Shown here: positions 17,048 through 28,525 of the stretch, piece after piece
How positions within the stretch are numbered: the stretch's first letter is position 1
Layout: each line of letters starts with the position of its first letter
Source of the DNA: Massilia sp. 9I
Lineage (GTDB): Bacteria > Pseudomonadota > Gammaproteobacteria > Burkholderiales > Burkholderiaceae_D
Length of the DNA stretch: 64,000 bases
Direction of reading: 5' to 3'
Assembly (NCBI RefSeq): GCF_902506415.1
Contig: NZ_LR733275.1
Span: forward strand, 3,377,617-3,441,616
Notes under the pieces: generated by a model
What the model saw: only the letters and a program-made list of their open reading frames with translations
The model's database searches: none
What the model was told of the DNA's origin: nothing
Made by a program: the position numbers and the translations under genes

Positions 17048-17123
17048 GAAATCAGGATAGCACCGTCCATACGGGCCTTATGCGCGAGCGCGCACACAAG
17101 CTGGGAAGGCTGACGCGAAGAGT

Positions 17124-17157
17124 AGGAAAAGAAAAAGCCGGCATGGAAGCCGGCTTT
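17124..17157 (-). terminator. Rho-independent terminator after the ferredoxin gene
   Basis: On the minus strand AAAGCCGGC (17157-17149) pairs with GCCGGCTTT (17142-17134), followed by TTCTTTTCC. It lies a few bases after the ferredoxin stop. Confidence 0.8.
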
Positions 17158-17162
17158 GGGGA

Positions 17163-17441
<279 letters not shown>

Positions 17442-17445
17442 CTAC

Positions 17446-17964
<519 letters not shown>

Positions 17965-18056
17965 TCACCCTGTCAGAACGCGCATTATGCCTGAAAATCC
18001 GGCAGCCGCCCCAGCAAGGGGCGGCTTTTGCCCAATCCTTGTGCAGTTTCTAATGC

Positions 18057-18698
18057 TCAGGCGTCGTGCTTGTGCAATTTCAGCAGGTAGTAATAAACCA
18101 TGCCGGCTTTATCTTCGCGAATTGCTTCCCAGCCGGCCAGCCAGTCGGGCAGTTCCTCCCCTTCCAGCGGTAGCGGCTCACCGGTTTCGGCATAAACCAG
18201 GCCGTCTTCGTTCAGGATGGCCGGGCACAGCGGCAGGATCTGGCTGAGCAGGCCCAGCTGGTAAGGCGGATCGAGGAAGATCACGTCGAAACGTTGACCG
18301 CGTGCGGCCAGGTCTTTCACCAGGGTCAGCGCGTCGGCGCGCAGCACCTTGACGTTGTCGGCTTTCAGCTTGTCGCGGTTGGCTTCCAGCTGGCGTGCGG
18401 CCGCGCCATGGTTGTCCACCATCGTGACCGAGGCCGCGCCGCGGCTGGCCGCTTCGAAGCCGAGAGCGCCGGAGCCGGCGAACAGGTCGAGGAAGCTGGC
18501 GCCATCGAAATCGCCGCCCAGCTGGTGGCGGATCCAGTTGAACACCGTTTCGCGCACGCGGTCGGGAGTAGGACGCAGGCCCTCGGCGTCGAGGACGGGC
18601 AACAGGGCGCGTTTCCAGGCGCCGCCGATGATGCGGACCTGGCGCGGCGCCAGGCGCGGAGCCCCGTGGGATGGGGGTTTGGAGGACTTCTTTTGCAT
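18057..18698 (-). CDS. rsmD: 16S rRNA (guanine(966)-N(2))-methyltransferase
   Basis: This SAM-dependent enzyme methylates G966 of 16S rRNA. Motifs seen are VRIIGGAWKRALLPV at the N-terminus, RPTPDRVRETVFNWI, the SAM-binding LDLFAGSGALGFEAASRGA, and the catalytic FDVIFLDPPYQ. The ATG at 18698 (MQKKSSKPP) is preferred over an in-frame GTG at 18707. It lies about 110 bp upstream of coaD, its usual partner in this order. Confidence 0.94.
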   Translation of the reverse strand: MQKKSSKPPSHGAPRLAPRQVRIIGGAWKRALLPVLDAEGLRPTPDRVRETVFNWIRHQLGGDFDGASFLDLFAGSGALGFEAASRGAASVTMVDNHGAAARQLEANRDKLKADNVKVLRADALTLVKDLAARGQRFDVIFLDPPYQLGLLSQILPLCPAILNEDGLVYAETGEPLPLEGEELPDWLAGWEAIREDKAGMVYYYLLKLHKHDA

Positions 18699-18740
18699 GG
18701 GCGGCACTATAGCATGTGCATCATGCCGCCCATCTCGAGG

Positions 18741-19634
18741 CTACTTCCCTGCCGCCAATGCGTTGAAGTCGTTGATCCAGCCCTGCATGCGGTCCTGCGC
18801 ATGCTTCTTCTGCGCCGGCGTGGCAATGCGGATCGCGGTCAGGATGAACTTGGTGGTCTGGTCAACGCTTGTGTCGTAGAAAGCCTTGCGCTCGGGAGAC
18901 TCCATGCGGGCGAAGAGTTCGCGCTGCATCGCCGTGATCTGGGCGGCGGCCTGCTCGCGGTTCGGCTTCTCCTGCTGGAACTTGCGCAGCAGGCTCAGGA
19001 TGCGGCGCTGGCGCCAGACGCGTTCTTCCAGCCAGATCTCGTTGTCGAGTGGACGGGCGTCCATGCTCTTGCGCAGGACATCTTCCTGTTCGCTGCTGAA
19101 GTTGCCGAACCAGAGCTCGAGTTGGTCCATGGCCTTCTTGAAGCGGGCGCGCTGGCGCTTCTCGGTGCTACCTTCGATAAATTTCTTGCGATATTCAGCG
19201 TTTTTCGAGATGAACTTGCGCTCGATGTCGGCGATCTGGTCCGGTTTGATGGACAGTGCAAGGGTGGTCATCTCGGGCACGGCATGGCCGGCCAGGCGCT
19301 CGCCGCGGACGCGGATTTCCTTGTAGAGATTGATCAGGTCAGCCTGGGTCGGGTTACCGGCGAGCTGGCGCTGCATGTTGCCGAGCAGGGCCGCGTAGTC
19401 GCGCAACTGGGTCTGGCGGTGCCATTTGAACAGGTTATCGATGTCGCGCTTGGCGATGTCGGCCTGGTCGCCTTCCAGATCGGCGTAGGAATCCAACCAC
19501 CAATACAGTAAGGTATCCCCCTGGTTGTAAGTGAAACGCACCGAGCTGCAAGCGGTTAACAATGCAAACAGCGCGATCGCGCACAGCGCAATAGTGCGCT
19601 GGAACAAGGACTCTTGCGTGTTAAACTTTTTCAT
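18741..19634 (-). CDS. DUF6279 family lipoprotein
   Basis: This is a 297-residue envelope lipoprotein. A signal segment (TIALCAIALFALLTAC) ends in a lipobox LLTAC, followed by SSVRFTYNQGDTLLYWWLDSYADL, the conserved opening of DUF6279. The rest is charged and helical. I chose the ATG at 19634 (MKKFNTQ) over an upstream start at 19700, which would run into glmU. Only 25 bp separate this start from the glmU start on the other strand. The function is unknown. Confidence 0.83.
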   Translation of the reverse strand: MKKFNTQESLFQRTIALCAIALFALLTACSSVRFTYNQGDTLLYWWLDSYADLEGDQADIAKRDIDNLFKWHRQTQLRDYAALLGNMQRQLAGNPTQADLINLYKEIRVRGERLAGHAVPEMTTLALSIKPDQIADIERKFISKNAEYRKKFIEGSTEKRQRARFKKAMDQLELWFGNFSSEQEDVLRKSMDARPLDNEIWLEERVWRQRRILSLLRKFQQEKPNREQAAAQITAMQRELFARMESPERKAFYDTSVDQTTKFILTAIRIATPAQKKHAQDRMQGWINDFNALAAGK

Positions 19635-19659
19635 ATTTTCAACTTTTTGAGGACGGCTT

Positions 19660-21036
19660 ATGAACGTTGTGATCCTCGCCGCCGGCATGGGAAAACGCAT
19701 GCAATCCGCGCTGCCGAAAGTCTTGCATCCGCTGGCGGGGAAACCGCTGTTGCGGCATGTTATCGATACAGCGCGCAGCTTATCGCCGAGTAAATTATGC
19801 GTGATTTACGGACACGGGGGCGCAGCGGTGCCCGAGATGGTGGGCCAGCTGGCGAATGAAACCGGCGTCGCCATCGACACCGCGCTGCAGCAGCCGCAGC
19901 TCGGTACCGGGCACGCGGTGATGCAGGCCGTGCCGGAGCTGGATGAAAGCGTGCCGACCCTGGTGCTGTACGGCGATGTGCCGCTGACCACCAGCGCCTC
20001 GCTCGGCCGCCTGGTCGAGGCCGCCAGCACCGACAAGCTGGCGATCCTGACCGTGGAACAGGCCAATCCCTTCGGCCTGGGCCGCATCGTGCGCGAAAAC
20101 GGCAATATCGTGCGTATCGTCGAGGAAAAGGACGCGAGCGAGGCCGAGCGCGCGATCCGCGAGATCAACAGCGGCATCATGTGCATCCCGACCGCCCATC
20201 TCAAGAAGTGGCTGGCGGCGCTGTCGAACAACAATGCCCAGGGCGAGTACTACCTGACCGACATCGTGGCGCAAGCCGTCGCGGACGGCGTGCCGGTGGT
20301 GTCGGCCTCGCCTTCCGCAGAATGGGAAGTGGCCGGCGTCAACAGCAAGGTCCAACTGGCCGAGCTCGAGCGCCGTCACCAGCTGAACATCGCCAATGCA
20401 CTGCTGGAAAAGGGCGTGACCCTGATGGATCCGGCGCGCATCGATGTGCGCGGTGAACTGATTTGCGGCCGCGATGTCGTCATCGACGTCGGCTGCGTGT
20501 TCGAAGGCCGCGTCGAGTTGGCCGACGGCGTCACGGTCGGCCCGCACTGCGTGCTGGTGAACGCCAAGGTCGGCGCCGGCGTCCAGATCAAGCCCTTCTG
20601 CCACATCGAAGACGCGGTGGTTGGCGACAAGTCGCAGATTGGCCCGTATGCGCGCCTGCGCCCGGGCACCGAGCTGGGCGAGGACGTCCATGTGGGTAAC
20701 TTCGTCGAGATCAAGAACAGCCAGGTTGCCGCACACAGCAAGGCCAATCACCTGGCCTACGTGGGCGACGCCACCGTCGGCTCGCGCGTGAACATTGGCG
20801 CCGGCACCATTACGTGCAACTACGACGGCGCCAACAAGTTCCGCACCGTGATCGAAGACGACGCCTTCATCGGCAGCGACAGCCAGCTGGTGGCGCCGGT
20901 TACCGTGGGCAAGGGTGCGACCTTGGGCGCAGGCACCACCCTCACCAAGGATGCCCCGGCAGGCAAGCTGACCATCTCGCGGCCCAAGCAAATGACCATC
21001 GAAGGCTGGTCGCGCCCAGTGAAAACGAAGAAGTAA
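19660..21036 (+). CDS. glmU: Bifunctional UDP-GlcNAc pyrophosphorylase / glucosamine-1-phosphate N-acetyltransferase
   Basis: This enzyme makes UDP-N-acetylglucosamine for peptidoglycan and LPS; 458 residues. The N-terminal uridylyltransferase motif is [26 protein letters not shown]. The C-terminal left-handed beta-helix has hexapeptide repeats and the acetyltransferase loop [20 protein letters not shown]. The ribosome site TTGAGGAC precedes the ATG. It works just after GlmS in the same pathway, and glmS lies 750 bp downstream with an Lrp gene between them. Confidence 0.97.
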   Translation: MNVVILAAGMGKRMQSALPKVLHPLAGKPLLRHVIDTARSLSPSKLCVIYGHGGAAVPEMVGQLANETGVAIDTALQQPQLGTGHAVMQAVPELDESVPTLVLYGDVPLTTSASLGRLVEAASTDKLAILTVEQANPFGLGRIVRENGNIVRIVEEKDASEAERAIREINSGIMCIPTAHLKKWLAALSNNNAQGEYYLTDIVAQAVADGVPVVSASPSAEWEVAGVNSKVQLAELERRHQLNIANALLEKGVTLMDPARIDVRGELICGRDVVIDVGCVFEGRVELADGVTVGPHCVLVNAKVGAGVQIKPFCHIEDAVVGDKSQIGPYARLRPGTELGEDVHVGNFVEIKNSQVAAHSKANHLAYVGDATVGSRVNIGAGTITCNYDGANKFRTVIEDDAFIGSDSQLVAPVTVGKGATLGAGTTLTKDAPAGKLTISRPKQMTIEGWSRPVKTKK

Positions 21037-21123
21037 TCCACTGGCAATCTACAGGCTAACAACAGGAAAGACACAGGAAAAACACAGGGTAATCACATGC
21101 TTATCCTGTGGTTCTCCGTGGGC

Positions 21124-21144
21124 TCATCCACAAACTTATCCACA
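21124..21144. other. Two tandem DnaA-box-like 9-mers downstream of glmU
   Basis: TCATCCACA (21124-21132, one mismatch) and TTATCCACA (21136-21144, perfect) lie 12 bp apart in the glmU/lrp gap. They could bind DnaA and titrate it or affect transcription. No trinucleotide run or AT-rich patch follows, so this is not an origin-type unit. Confidence 0.4.
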
Positions 21145-21149
21145 AGCCG

Positions 21150-21620
21150 CTATACGGCGATGCGGGTGTCGAACTTGGCGCGGTGGGTGGAGAAGTAGGC
21201 TTTGACGTTGCGCACGTTGGCGTGCGCGGTGAACAGGCGGTGGGCCAGTTCGTGGTAGGCGGGCATGTCGGCCACTTGCACCATCAGCACGAAGTCCGGG
21301 CCCGGGGTGACGCGATAGCACTGCAGCACCGCTGCTTCCTGAGCCACCAGCTGTTCGAACTCCTCCATGCGTTCGGCGGCCTGCACGTCGAGCGTGATCT
21401 CGACGATGGCGGTCAAGCGCGCGCCGACCTTGTCCGGATCGACGATCGCGACCTGGCGCTGGATGACACCGCTGTCGGTGAGCTGTTTAACCCGGCGCAA
21501 ACAAGTGGGCGGCGACACGTGGACGAGTTCAGCCAATTCGGCATTCGTATGCGATGCATCAGTCTGCAATGCACTCAGGATGCGACGATCGAGCTCGTCG
21601 AGAGGTAGTTGTTCTGACAT
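21150..21620 (-). CDS. Lrp/AsnC family transcriptional regulator
   Basis: This is a 156-residue regulator with the N-terminal winged helix LDELDRRILSALQTDASHTN..., SPPTCLRRVKQLTDSGVIQ. The C-terminal RAM domain includes AVLQCYRVTPGPDFVLMVQVADM. It sits between glmU and glmS and is divergent from glmS, with a 160 bp AT-rich gap that contains a long palindrome. Its proximity suggests it may influence glmS, or simply itself; this is inference. Confidence 0.9.
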   Translation of the reverse strand: MSEQLPLDELDRRILSALQTDASHTNAELAELVHVSPPTCLRRVKQLTDSGVIQRQVAIVDPDKVGARLTAIVEITLDVQAAERMEEFEQLVAQEAAVLQCYRVTPGPDFVLMVQVADMPAYHELAHRLFTAHANVRNVKAYFSTHRAKFDTRIAV

Positions 21621-21663
21621 TGTTTGAAATAAATGATAAAAATTCGACTTCTTTTGAAAGAAT

Positions 21664-21689
21664 ATTTCATGCGTTTTGCGTGATGAAAT
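21664..21689. promoter_or_regulatory. Palindrome in the lrp/glmS divergent region
   Basis: ATTTCAT-GCG-TTTT-GCG-TGATGAAAT is an imperfect inverted repeat centred near 21676. It lies in the AT-rich gap between the divergent lrp-type and glmS genes. It resembles the AT-rich dyads bound by Lrp dimers. Operator status is inference. Confidence 0.4.
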
Positions 21690-21780
21690 AATCTATCAAA
21701 ATAAGCTGAATTCTGAAAGCTTATTTCAGGCTAGTTGCTCTACGATAGGTTTTATTGCAAATCTTTAAACGAGGTCAAAC

Positions 21781-23610
<1,830 letters not shown>

Positions 23611-23634
23611 GCGCCGCTGCCTCGACTTTCAACA

Positions 23635-23714
23635 TGACAAGGTCAAATTATGTCTGTCAAACTTAAATTATGTTTGTCAACGATGGACTAAGTTTGTCAA
23701 ATTTCCACAGATAA
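23635..23714 (+). mobile_element. Putative end of a Tn7-like transposon at attTn7
   Basis: Four direct repeat units start at 23635 (TGACAAGGTCAAATTATGTC), 23655 (TGTCAAACTTAAATTATGTT), 23675 (TGTCAACGATGGACTAAGTT) and 23695 (TGTCAAATTTCCACAG). The period is exactly 20 bp. The first begins 25 bp after the glmS stop, the canonical Tn7 insertion point. Tandem ~20-22 bp transposase-binding repeats beginning with TG are what a Tn7-family end looks like. No tns genes are in the window, so the element may be a remnant or a non-autonomous island. The opposite end was not found. Confidence 0.6.
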
Positions 23715-23758
23715 TGTGATAGTTTGAAAGCCTTGTCGTTAGAAGCTTAAGGTTACTA

Positions 23759-23794
23759 GGTCGTGTTCTTATGCATTATTCCGAGAACACGGCC
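23759..23794. terminator. Hairpin between the transposon-like end and the first island gene
   Basis: GGTCGTGTTCT (23759-23769) pairs with AGAACACGGCC (23784-23794) around a 14-base loop. There is no T-run, so it may be an extragenic palindrome rather than a terminator. Confidence 0.35.
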
Positions 23795-23874
23795 AAGGTT
23801 AGGAGGGGGCATTGGACCACACTATGGCTGCGTCAGCGCATTCTAATACCTGACTCAAGCTCACCGAGCGCTCT

Positions 23875-24537
23875 TCATCTAAACATGGCGTAGAGCGTGA
23901 TTAGAATGTAGACAAGGGGGGCAACCCACAGAAGGCTATGTGCAAGCACCATGCGCGGCGCCACTGCGAAAAACCTGTCCCTTAGTCGTTTGACCAGCAT
24001 GCCGAGGATGAATGCCGCGGCCGCTGACATCAGACTCACAATCGCCATCATGGCGCGGCCCATGCTACAACCGCCTTCGAAGTTCGACTCGCAAGGAGCG
24101 TAGGCCTTGGCTGCCAGATACACTGTCAGTACGGTGAATACCGAGTAGACAACGCTGATGAGGATCGTGATCCGTATCAGGGCAGGCGACTGCGGCTCCA
24201 GCCGATTCTGTCCCAACACCGCTGTACTGTCTTCGAGCGGCGGCGACGATACGCCGGTGATGTGCAACGTACCAATTTTTCGCGTGCCACGGTAAGCGTC
24301 GACTTCGCGCCCAACGCACAAGGATGGCAGCATTGGGTCCGGCCGAACAAACGTCAGCAGAACACGGGTCGATCGGCCGGGCATGAGCCAAGCCACATCG
24401 AGCAACTCGTGACGCGCATGACCGAGCCGTTCGTCATTAACCTTGTAATGCAGCTCGGTGACATCCTCGACGGGATCGCCTGCATTTTCGTTGAGATGGA
24501 AGAGACCTTCGAGGTACTTGCCTTTGGCATTTTTCAT
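23875..24537 (-). CDS. Hypothetical membrane protein of the glmS-downstream island
   Basis: This is an approximately 220-residue protein that I cannot assign to a family. The N-terminal half is soluble (DVTELHYKVNDERLGHARHELL; VGREVDAYRGTRKIGTLHITGV). The C-terminal half has three hydrophobic spans (ITILISVVYSVFTVLTVYLA, MAIVSLMSAAAAFILGML, SLLWVAPLVYILITLYAMF). I chose the ATG at 24537 (MKNAKGKYLEG); the frame extends to 24600 but into a repeated segment. Its upstream region is copy A of a ~260 bp sequence also found before the orphan vgrG. A T6SS link is suggested only by that. Confidence 0.6.
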   Translation of the reverse strand: MKNAKGKYLEGLFHLNENAGDPVEDVTELHYKVNDERLGHARHELLDVAWLMPGRSTRVLLTFVRPDPMLPSLCVGREVDAYRGTRKIGTLHITGVSSPPLEDSTAVLGQNRLEPQSPALIRITILISVVYSVFTVLTVYLAAKAYAPCESNFEGGCSMGRAMMAIVSLMSAAAAFILGMLVKRLRDRFFAVAPRMVLAHSLLWVAPLVYILITLYAMFR

Positions 24538-24570
24538 CGGTCGTGGTTTCCTGGATGCATCGTCACTACG

Positions 24571-24840
24571 AGAACCTGAACATGTACGAATTGCCCGCAC
24601 ACATTGTTGTGTCTGATCAGTAAGCCGCTAAATGTTCGGCTCACGGCAGGCTGATTAGCCGATCGGTCTTGGTCACCGCGCCACGCCCAACACGCCAACA
24701 TAGCGGGATGGGCGATGGTGCAGGCCCTGAAATCTCCGCAGCGTCGCTAGGAAGAGGAAGAACTCCGCTAATATTGCTCATCCAAGGCTCGCTGGGCAGA
24801 TTGCAAAAAGTCCGGACTACATGTCCGGACTTTTTTATGG
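24571..24840. repeat. Duplicated ~260 bp intergenic element, copy A
   Basis: This segment matches 30805-31072 in the same orientation, with many substitutions and small indels. Shared blocks include AACCTGAAC, GCACATTGTTGT, AAATGTTCGGCTC, CACCGCGCC, GGCGATGG and CCTGAAAT. It ends at a strong hairpin, GTCCGGAC-TACAT-GTCCGGAC with an A-run before and a T-run after (24805-24836), which can terminate transcription in both directions. No gene is inside. It lies upstream of the 23875-24537 gene and just after the Tle1-like gene. Confidence 0.65.
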
Positions 24841-24866
24841 CCCTGTGTCGCAACCGTGTTTAGCTT

Positions 24867-26507
24867 CTAGTCATTTCCCTTAAAAATCTTTCGGAACTTA
24901 AGAATTCCTAGTCCGTTAATCTTGTATTCGTTGGTGAAATCGCCCCCCATTTCGATGAAGCCAGCCATCGAATCATGTACATAATTTCCTAAAAATTCTT
25001 CAATTGCCGGACTCAAGCTCTGTGGATTTATGGCATCTGCCATCGTGTAGAGATGCTGTAATTGCTTAGCTTCTGGCCCCTCCAGTCGGACCGCACTTGG
25101 AGACTTCCGATGCTTCGCAATCGCGTCGGCAAAGTTGAACTTCTCGTCCGACGGCGGAATCGGATAGGCGGACAGGTGCCGCATGCGATCGTTGAACGTA
25201 TCCGTTGTCACCTTGATAAATCCTTTATGCTTTGCCGTGGCGCGTTGATAGAAGGGCAAAGAGCCGATGGCATTGCGGTACTTGTACCGATAACTCAAGT
25301 ACAGGCCCATGTGTTGCTGGTGCATTTTCTCTACCGGTCCCGCGGCGATGTTCGCGGCCTCGACGTATGCATTGAAATCGGCTACTGTCTTTGGCGCGAC
25401 CGTTAGATCTGCCTGAAACTGCGCCGGCAATTGATCCCAACTAAAGACCGGCACTCCTGCGGTCCGCGCTTCGTTATACATTTGCGCTCCAGGAATCCTG
25501 GCCATCTCGTTCGCGTTTTCCGGCGCAATGCCGAGTGCGTTTGGTGCGTAGCCTCCCCCGAGATCAGAGTGCGCACCCGGGTACATTACTTCCTTTGCAT
25601 TATCCGGATAAACGCCGCCTATCCGTACGGAATCCAGGGGAAATGCGGCACGCACTTCGTGCCCGGCTACAAAATGAACGCATTGTTCGACAGCGGGATG
25701 GATCTGCATATTGTTATCCGCCCAAGACTGGTGCCCCTCCGCACCTGAATCGCCGAGTGAATTCGGAATGCCAACCGAGGCAACCGTATCGAATATGCCA
25801 AGAAAATTCAACCGGATCGGCATGCCGGCAAACTCCCATCCGTCCCCGACCTTTTTGCACACCTCGAACAGCCAGTTGACGAAGGCTCTCGCTTCTGCCG
25901 CCCCACGGGAAAAGCCAAAAACTGACAAATTGATGAGCTCTATTTGCGGCTTTTTTCCCTTGAGATTGGATGCGAGGACTTCCTGCCAATGCTGCAAGCC
26001 CTTGCGCCGCATGTAACCGGTATTCGTGATCGACGCCATGTTGTTAGAAATGCGAGCTGACATCTCCTCGTCCAACAGGATGCTGTTGAGTACATATCGC
26101 TGTGGAGCATTTAACAGACGTGTGAACGCCCATATGATTCTATTCTCCCCATTCCAGGCGAAGGGTCCGCCAAAAACGTGCCCCGAATCGCCGATCTCGG
26201 GAAACGGTGTTCCGACGCCAGGGATGTAATGCTTGAAGTATCCGTCTTTATTTTGGTCAGGATAAGTATTAAAAAGCTTCACCACATTGCTGTGCTTGCG
26301 TTCCGAGGGTGTCGGTTTTTTGTAATCTGCAATCAGGTTGTTCCCGGTACCATCAAAAAATATTCCAATATTCAGCTGTCCCGTACAGGAAGGATTTCCC
26401 CTGTTTGCTAGCGTACAATTTGACGCTTTTGCCCTTTGCATGATCTCCTTAGGAGTGAGTTTTCGAAGACCATTTGCCGGAAAGGGTTGGGGGGAAAGTG
26501 TCGCCAT
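24867..26507 (-). CDS. T6SS Tle1-like phospholipase effector (DUF2235)
   Basis: This 546-residue protein has the alpha/beta-hydrolase domain of DUF2235, the Tle1 family of type VI lipase effectors that attack membrane phospholipids of target cells. The opening motif GIFFDGTGNN is classical. The nucleophile elbow is FGFSRGAAEARAFVNW (Ser in GxSxG), followed by FLGIFDTVASVGIP and the acid/His region YPGAHSDLGGGYAPN. It has no signal peptide, as expected for a T6SS cargo. It is the last gene of the vgrG-DUF4123-DUF3304-tle cassette. The adjacent DUF3304 lipoprotein is the probable immunity partner. Confidence 0.88.
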   Translation of the reverse strand: MATLSPQPFPANGLRKLTPKEIMQRAKASNCTLANRGNPSCTGQLNIGIFFDGTGNNLIADYKKPTPSERKHSNVVKLFNTYPDQNKDGYFKHYIPGVGTPFPEIGDSGHVFGGPFAWNGENRIIWAFTRLLNAPQRYVLNSILLDEEMSARISNNMASITNTGYMRRKGLQHWQEVLASNLKGKKPQIELINLSVFGFSRGAAEARAFVNWLFEVCKKVGDGWEFAGMPIRLNFLGIFDTVASVGIPNSLGDSGAEGHQSWADNNMQIHPAVEQCVHFVAGHEVRAAFPLDSVRIGGVYPDNAKEVMYPGAHSDLGGGYAPNALGIAPENANEMARIPGAQMYNEARTAGVPVFSWDQLPAQFQADLTVAPKTVADFNAYVEAANIAAGPVEKMHQQHMGLYLSYRYKYRNAIGSLPFYQRATAKHKGFIKVTTDTFNDRMRHLSAYPIPPSDEKFNFADAIAKHRKSPSAVRLEGPEAKQLQHLYTMADAINPQSLSPAIEEFLGNYVHDSMAGFIEMGGDFTNEYKINGLGILKFRKIFKGND

Positions 26508-26508
26508 G

Positions 26509-26928
26509 CTAGTTTGGCCTAGGATAGGGGTAGTCGGGATGACCTTCCATTTTCGAGGTCACAAGAACTTTGACGCTATCGTCAGGATAGAAATGGACCG
26601 CAAAGGCACCCATGTCTTCTTTTGTGTACTCTGGTATTTCCACAACCCGTTCTTTCCATAAATCAGGAACACGATCGTCTGCAGTCCATCGGACGGTGAC
26701 CTTCATGCCGGCATGCCATTTGCGTGGAATGGTAATGCAACATACGAAGGCTCCACCGCCCCCGTTTGGTGAAATTCCATGCCCCCCGTACTCATTGACG
26801 GAAAATGTCGTTATCCAGGCGTCCGTATAATTCAATCCCGACAACTCAAGGCTGGCCTTGTCTGACTCCGAACATGCGGCAATGGTCAATGCAAGCAGCA
26901 AAGCTGATATCCAGGATTTCGTGTTCAT
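26509..26928 (-). CDS. DUF3304 lipoprotein, probable Tle1 immunity protein
   Basis: This is a 139-residue lipoprotein. Its signal peptide MNTKSWISALLLALTIAAC ends in a lipobox (TIAAC). The mature part has the DUF3304 pattern (LSGLNYTDAWITTFSVNEYGGHG, GGGAFVCCITIPRKW). The ATG at 26928 has a GGAG ribosome site. Members of this family sit next to Tle1-type lipases as periplasm-facing immunity proteins that bind and block the enzyme. It directly precedes the lipase here, one base apart. The role is inferred from position and family. Confidence 0.8.
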   Translation of the reverse strand: MNTKSWISALLLALTIAACSESDKASLELSGLNYTDAWITTFSVNEYGGHGISPNGGGGAFVCCITIPRKWHAGMKVTVRWTADDRVPDLWKERVVEIPEYTKEDMGAFAVHFYPDDSVKVLVTSKMEGHPDYPYPRPN

Positions 26929-26995
26929 GACAACTCCATCAGTGTTCTGGCGCGCTTCGCTTTGGAAACACCGTTCTCCCACCTGTGTTGCCGGC

Positions 26996-27862
26996 CTAGT
27001 CGACAAAATTCGCCAATTCGTTGATCAGACTTCCTGCTGTCCACTGAGAGCGCAACAACATGTCACTTAAATTTGGATCCCTCAAACCTTTCCCATCATT
27101 CAGAAGTGCCAGATAAGCCAGCGCGACGACGTCAGGAAACGCCTGAACCTTGTGGCTCTGCGCATATGAGCACGAGGCGACTACCCTGTCGTAGATCGCT
27201 GCGCGACTTCCCTCAGGAAGCGCCTCAGGGTTGCTCTCCGCGGTTGCGTCAAGAACGGCATCGGCTTCGCCATTGCTCACCAAGCGCGCAAACTCGGCAC
27301 GCGATAGTTGAAACCCGCCTATTAACGGCGCTCGGTTGGGATTGAGCGGCAGCGCTTGCGGTATGCCGTCGCGTCCGATCACGATCCAGTCCGATAGCAA
27401 GCAGGTCATGCCGTCCCAATACGCCCGCCGTAGGGCATGCGGAAGGCCAGCCAGCACGCGCGTGTCTGCGAAGCGAAGAAGAAACTCCTGGTCATCGTCC
27501 GTCATCGCGTTGGCGAACAGCCGGAAGTTCTCGTTGATGGACGATGCCAATGCGGAGGTGCCGATAAAGCTCAGCATCGGTCTTTCCTTCCTGTGCCGGA
27601 CTAGGTTGGCCAGTTCCACCCTCAGTTGCGCTTCATCGTGTGCTGTCAGCACGATCAGGAAGGGTGACGCCCCAAGCAGGTCCGACAGGCCATCGCAGTC
27701 ATAGAGGGGATAATGTTCGTTCGGCAAAGAAGGGCCGGGTCGCCCATGGTCAAATGCGTCGTCCACCAAGGCGAGCCAGTTGCGTTCAGGGTGCGCCCTC
27801 ATTTTTTCGATCAGGGCTGTGCACACAGTCGCGGTATGGGAAGCGTCAGATGCGAAGTACAT
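26996..27862 (-). CDS. DUF4123 domain T6SS effector adaptor (Tap/TEC family)
   Basis: This is a 288-residue cytosolic chaperone-adaptor that loads an effector onto VgrG. The DUF4123 region spans about residues 25-145 (ERNWLALVDDAFDHG, YPLYDCDGLSDLLGASPFLIVL, FRLFANAMTDDDQEFLLRFADTRVLAGL). The C-terminal part would bind the specific effector. It lies between vgrG and the DUF3304/Tle1 genes on one strand, the standard order for such cassettes. Confidence 0.88.
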   Translation of the reverse strand: MYFASDASHTATVCTALIEKMRAHPERNWLALVDDAFDHGRPGPSLPNEHYPLYDCDGLSDLLGASPFLIVLTAHDEAQLRVELANLVRHRKERPMLSFIGTSALASSINENFRLFANAMTDDDQEFLLRFADTRVLAGLPHALRRAYWDGMTCLLSDWIVIGRDGIPQALPLNPNRAPLIGGFQLSRAEFARLVSNGEADAVLDATAESNPEALPEGSRAAIYDRVVASCSYAQSHKVQAFPDVVALAYLALLNDGKGLRDPNLSDMLLRSQWTAGSLINELANFVD

Positions 27863-27871
27863 TCATCCACC

Positions 27872-28525
27872 TCACTTAAGCGACAGGGCACTGCCTGTCT
27901 TCAGCGCCTTTAGCAGGCATTCGATGCAGACGTCTCGTGGCAGGCGCGGAAGCGGATAGTCCAGCTTGGCGGGACCGATAAAGCTCTTCTTCCCTGCGTG
28001 GACCTTGATTTTTCCTAGGCACTGGACGGTAATATTCCCGCCTTCGATCGTGATGTTGGCGCCGCTGGCAGTCGATAGTCGGATGCTTTTCGCGGCAGCC
28101 CAGTCGGTGTGGCCGTTCGCGCTGATCACGTTGACCTCATCGCGCGCCTGGATGCTCGCGGTGTCGCGCACCGTCTGGAAGTCGTTCGCATCTTTTGCAG
28201 CGATCAGCTGCAAGCCGACGTTATTTTCCCCCGCCTTCATGGCGCCGCCGAGGATGCCGATGGCCTGGCCCGTATGCAGCCGCATCTGGCCGCCGGTGAC
28301 GAATTGGATGTCTTGGTCGCTCAGGATCGTCGCCGTTTCCCCGTTGGCCAATTGCACGCTTTGGCCGGCACTCGCCTCAAGGCCTGCCTGGGCGGAGATC
28401 GCGATGATGGCGTCGCTCGTGTGCGGCAGCTTGCCTGCAGCAGGGCTGGTCAGCTTGTCCGCCGCATCAGCTTTGGCTGACTCGATATCTTGAGCGCTGA
28501 CCATTCCCGATGCTGCGGTCAGCAA
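27872..28525 (-). pseudogene. C-terminal (DUF2345) fragment of a frameshifted VgrG
   Basis: This frame encodes about 217 residues of the VgrG C-terminal domain. SGMVSAQDIESAKADAADK is followed by AISAQAGLEASAGQSVQLANGET, NVISANGHTDWAAAKSI and ANITIEGGNITVQCLGKI, all typical of DUF2345. It has no credible start of its own. The residues PFQALLT just upstream are in this frame and continue naturally from the end of the preceding VgrG fragment. A one-base shift near 28525-28560 separates the two. It is either a true pseudogene, a base-call error, or a rare recoding site. Confidence 0.75.
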
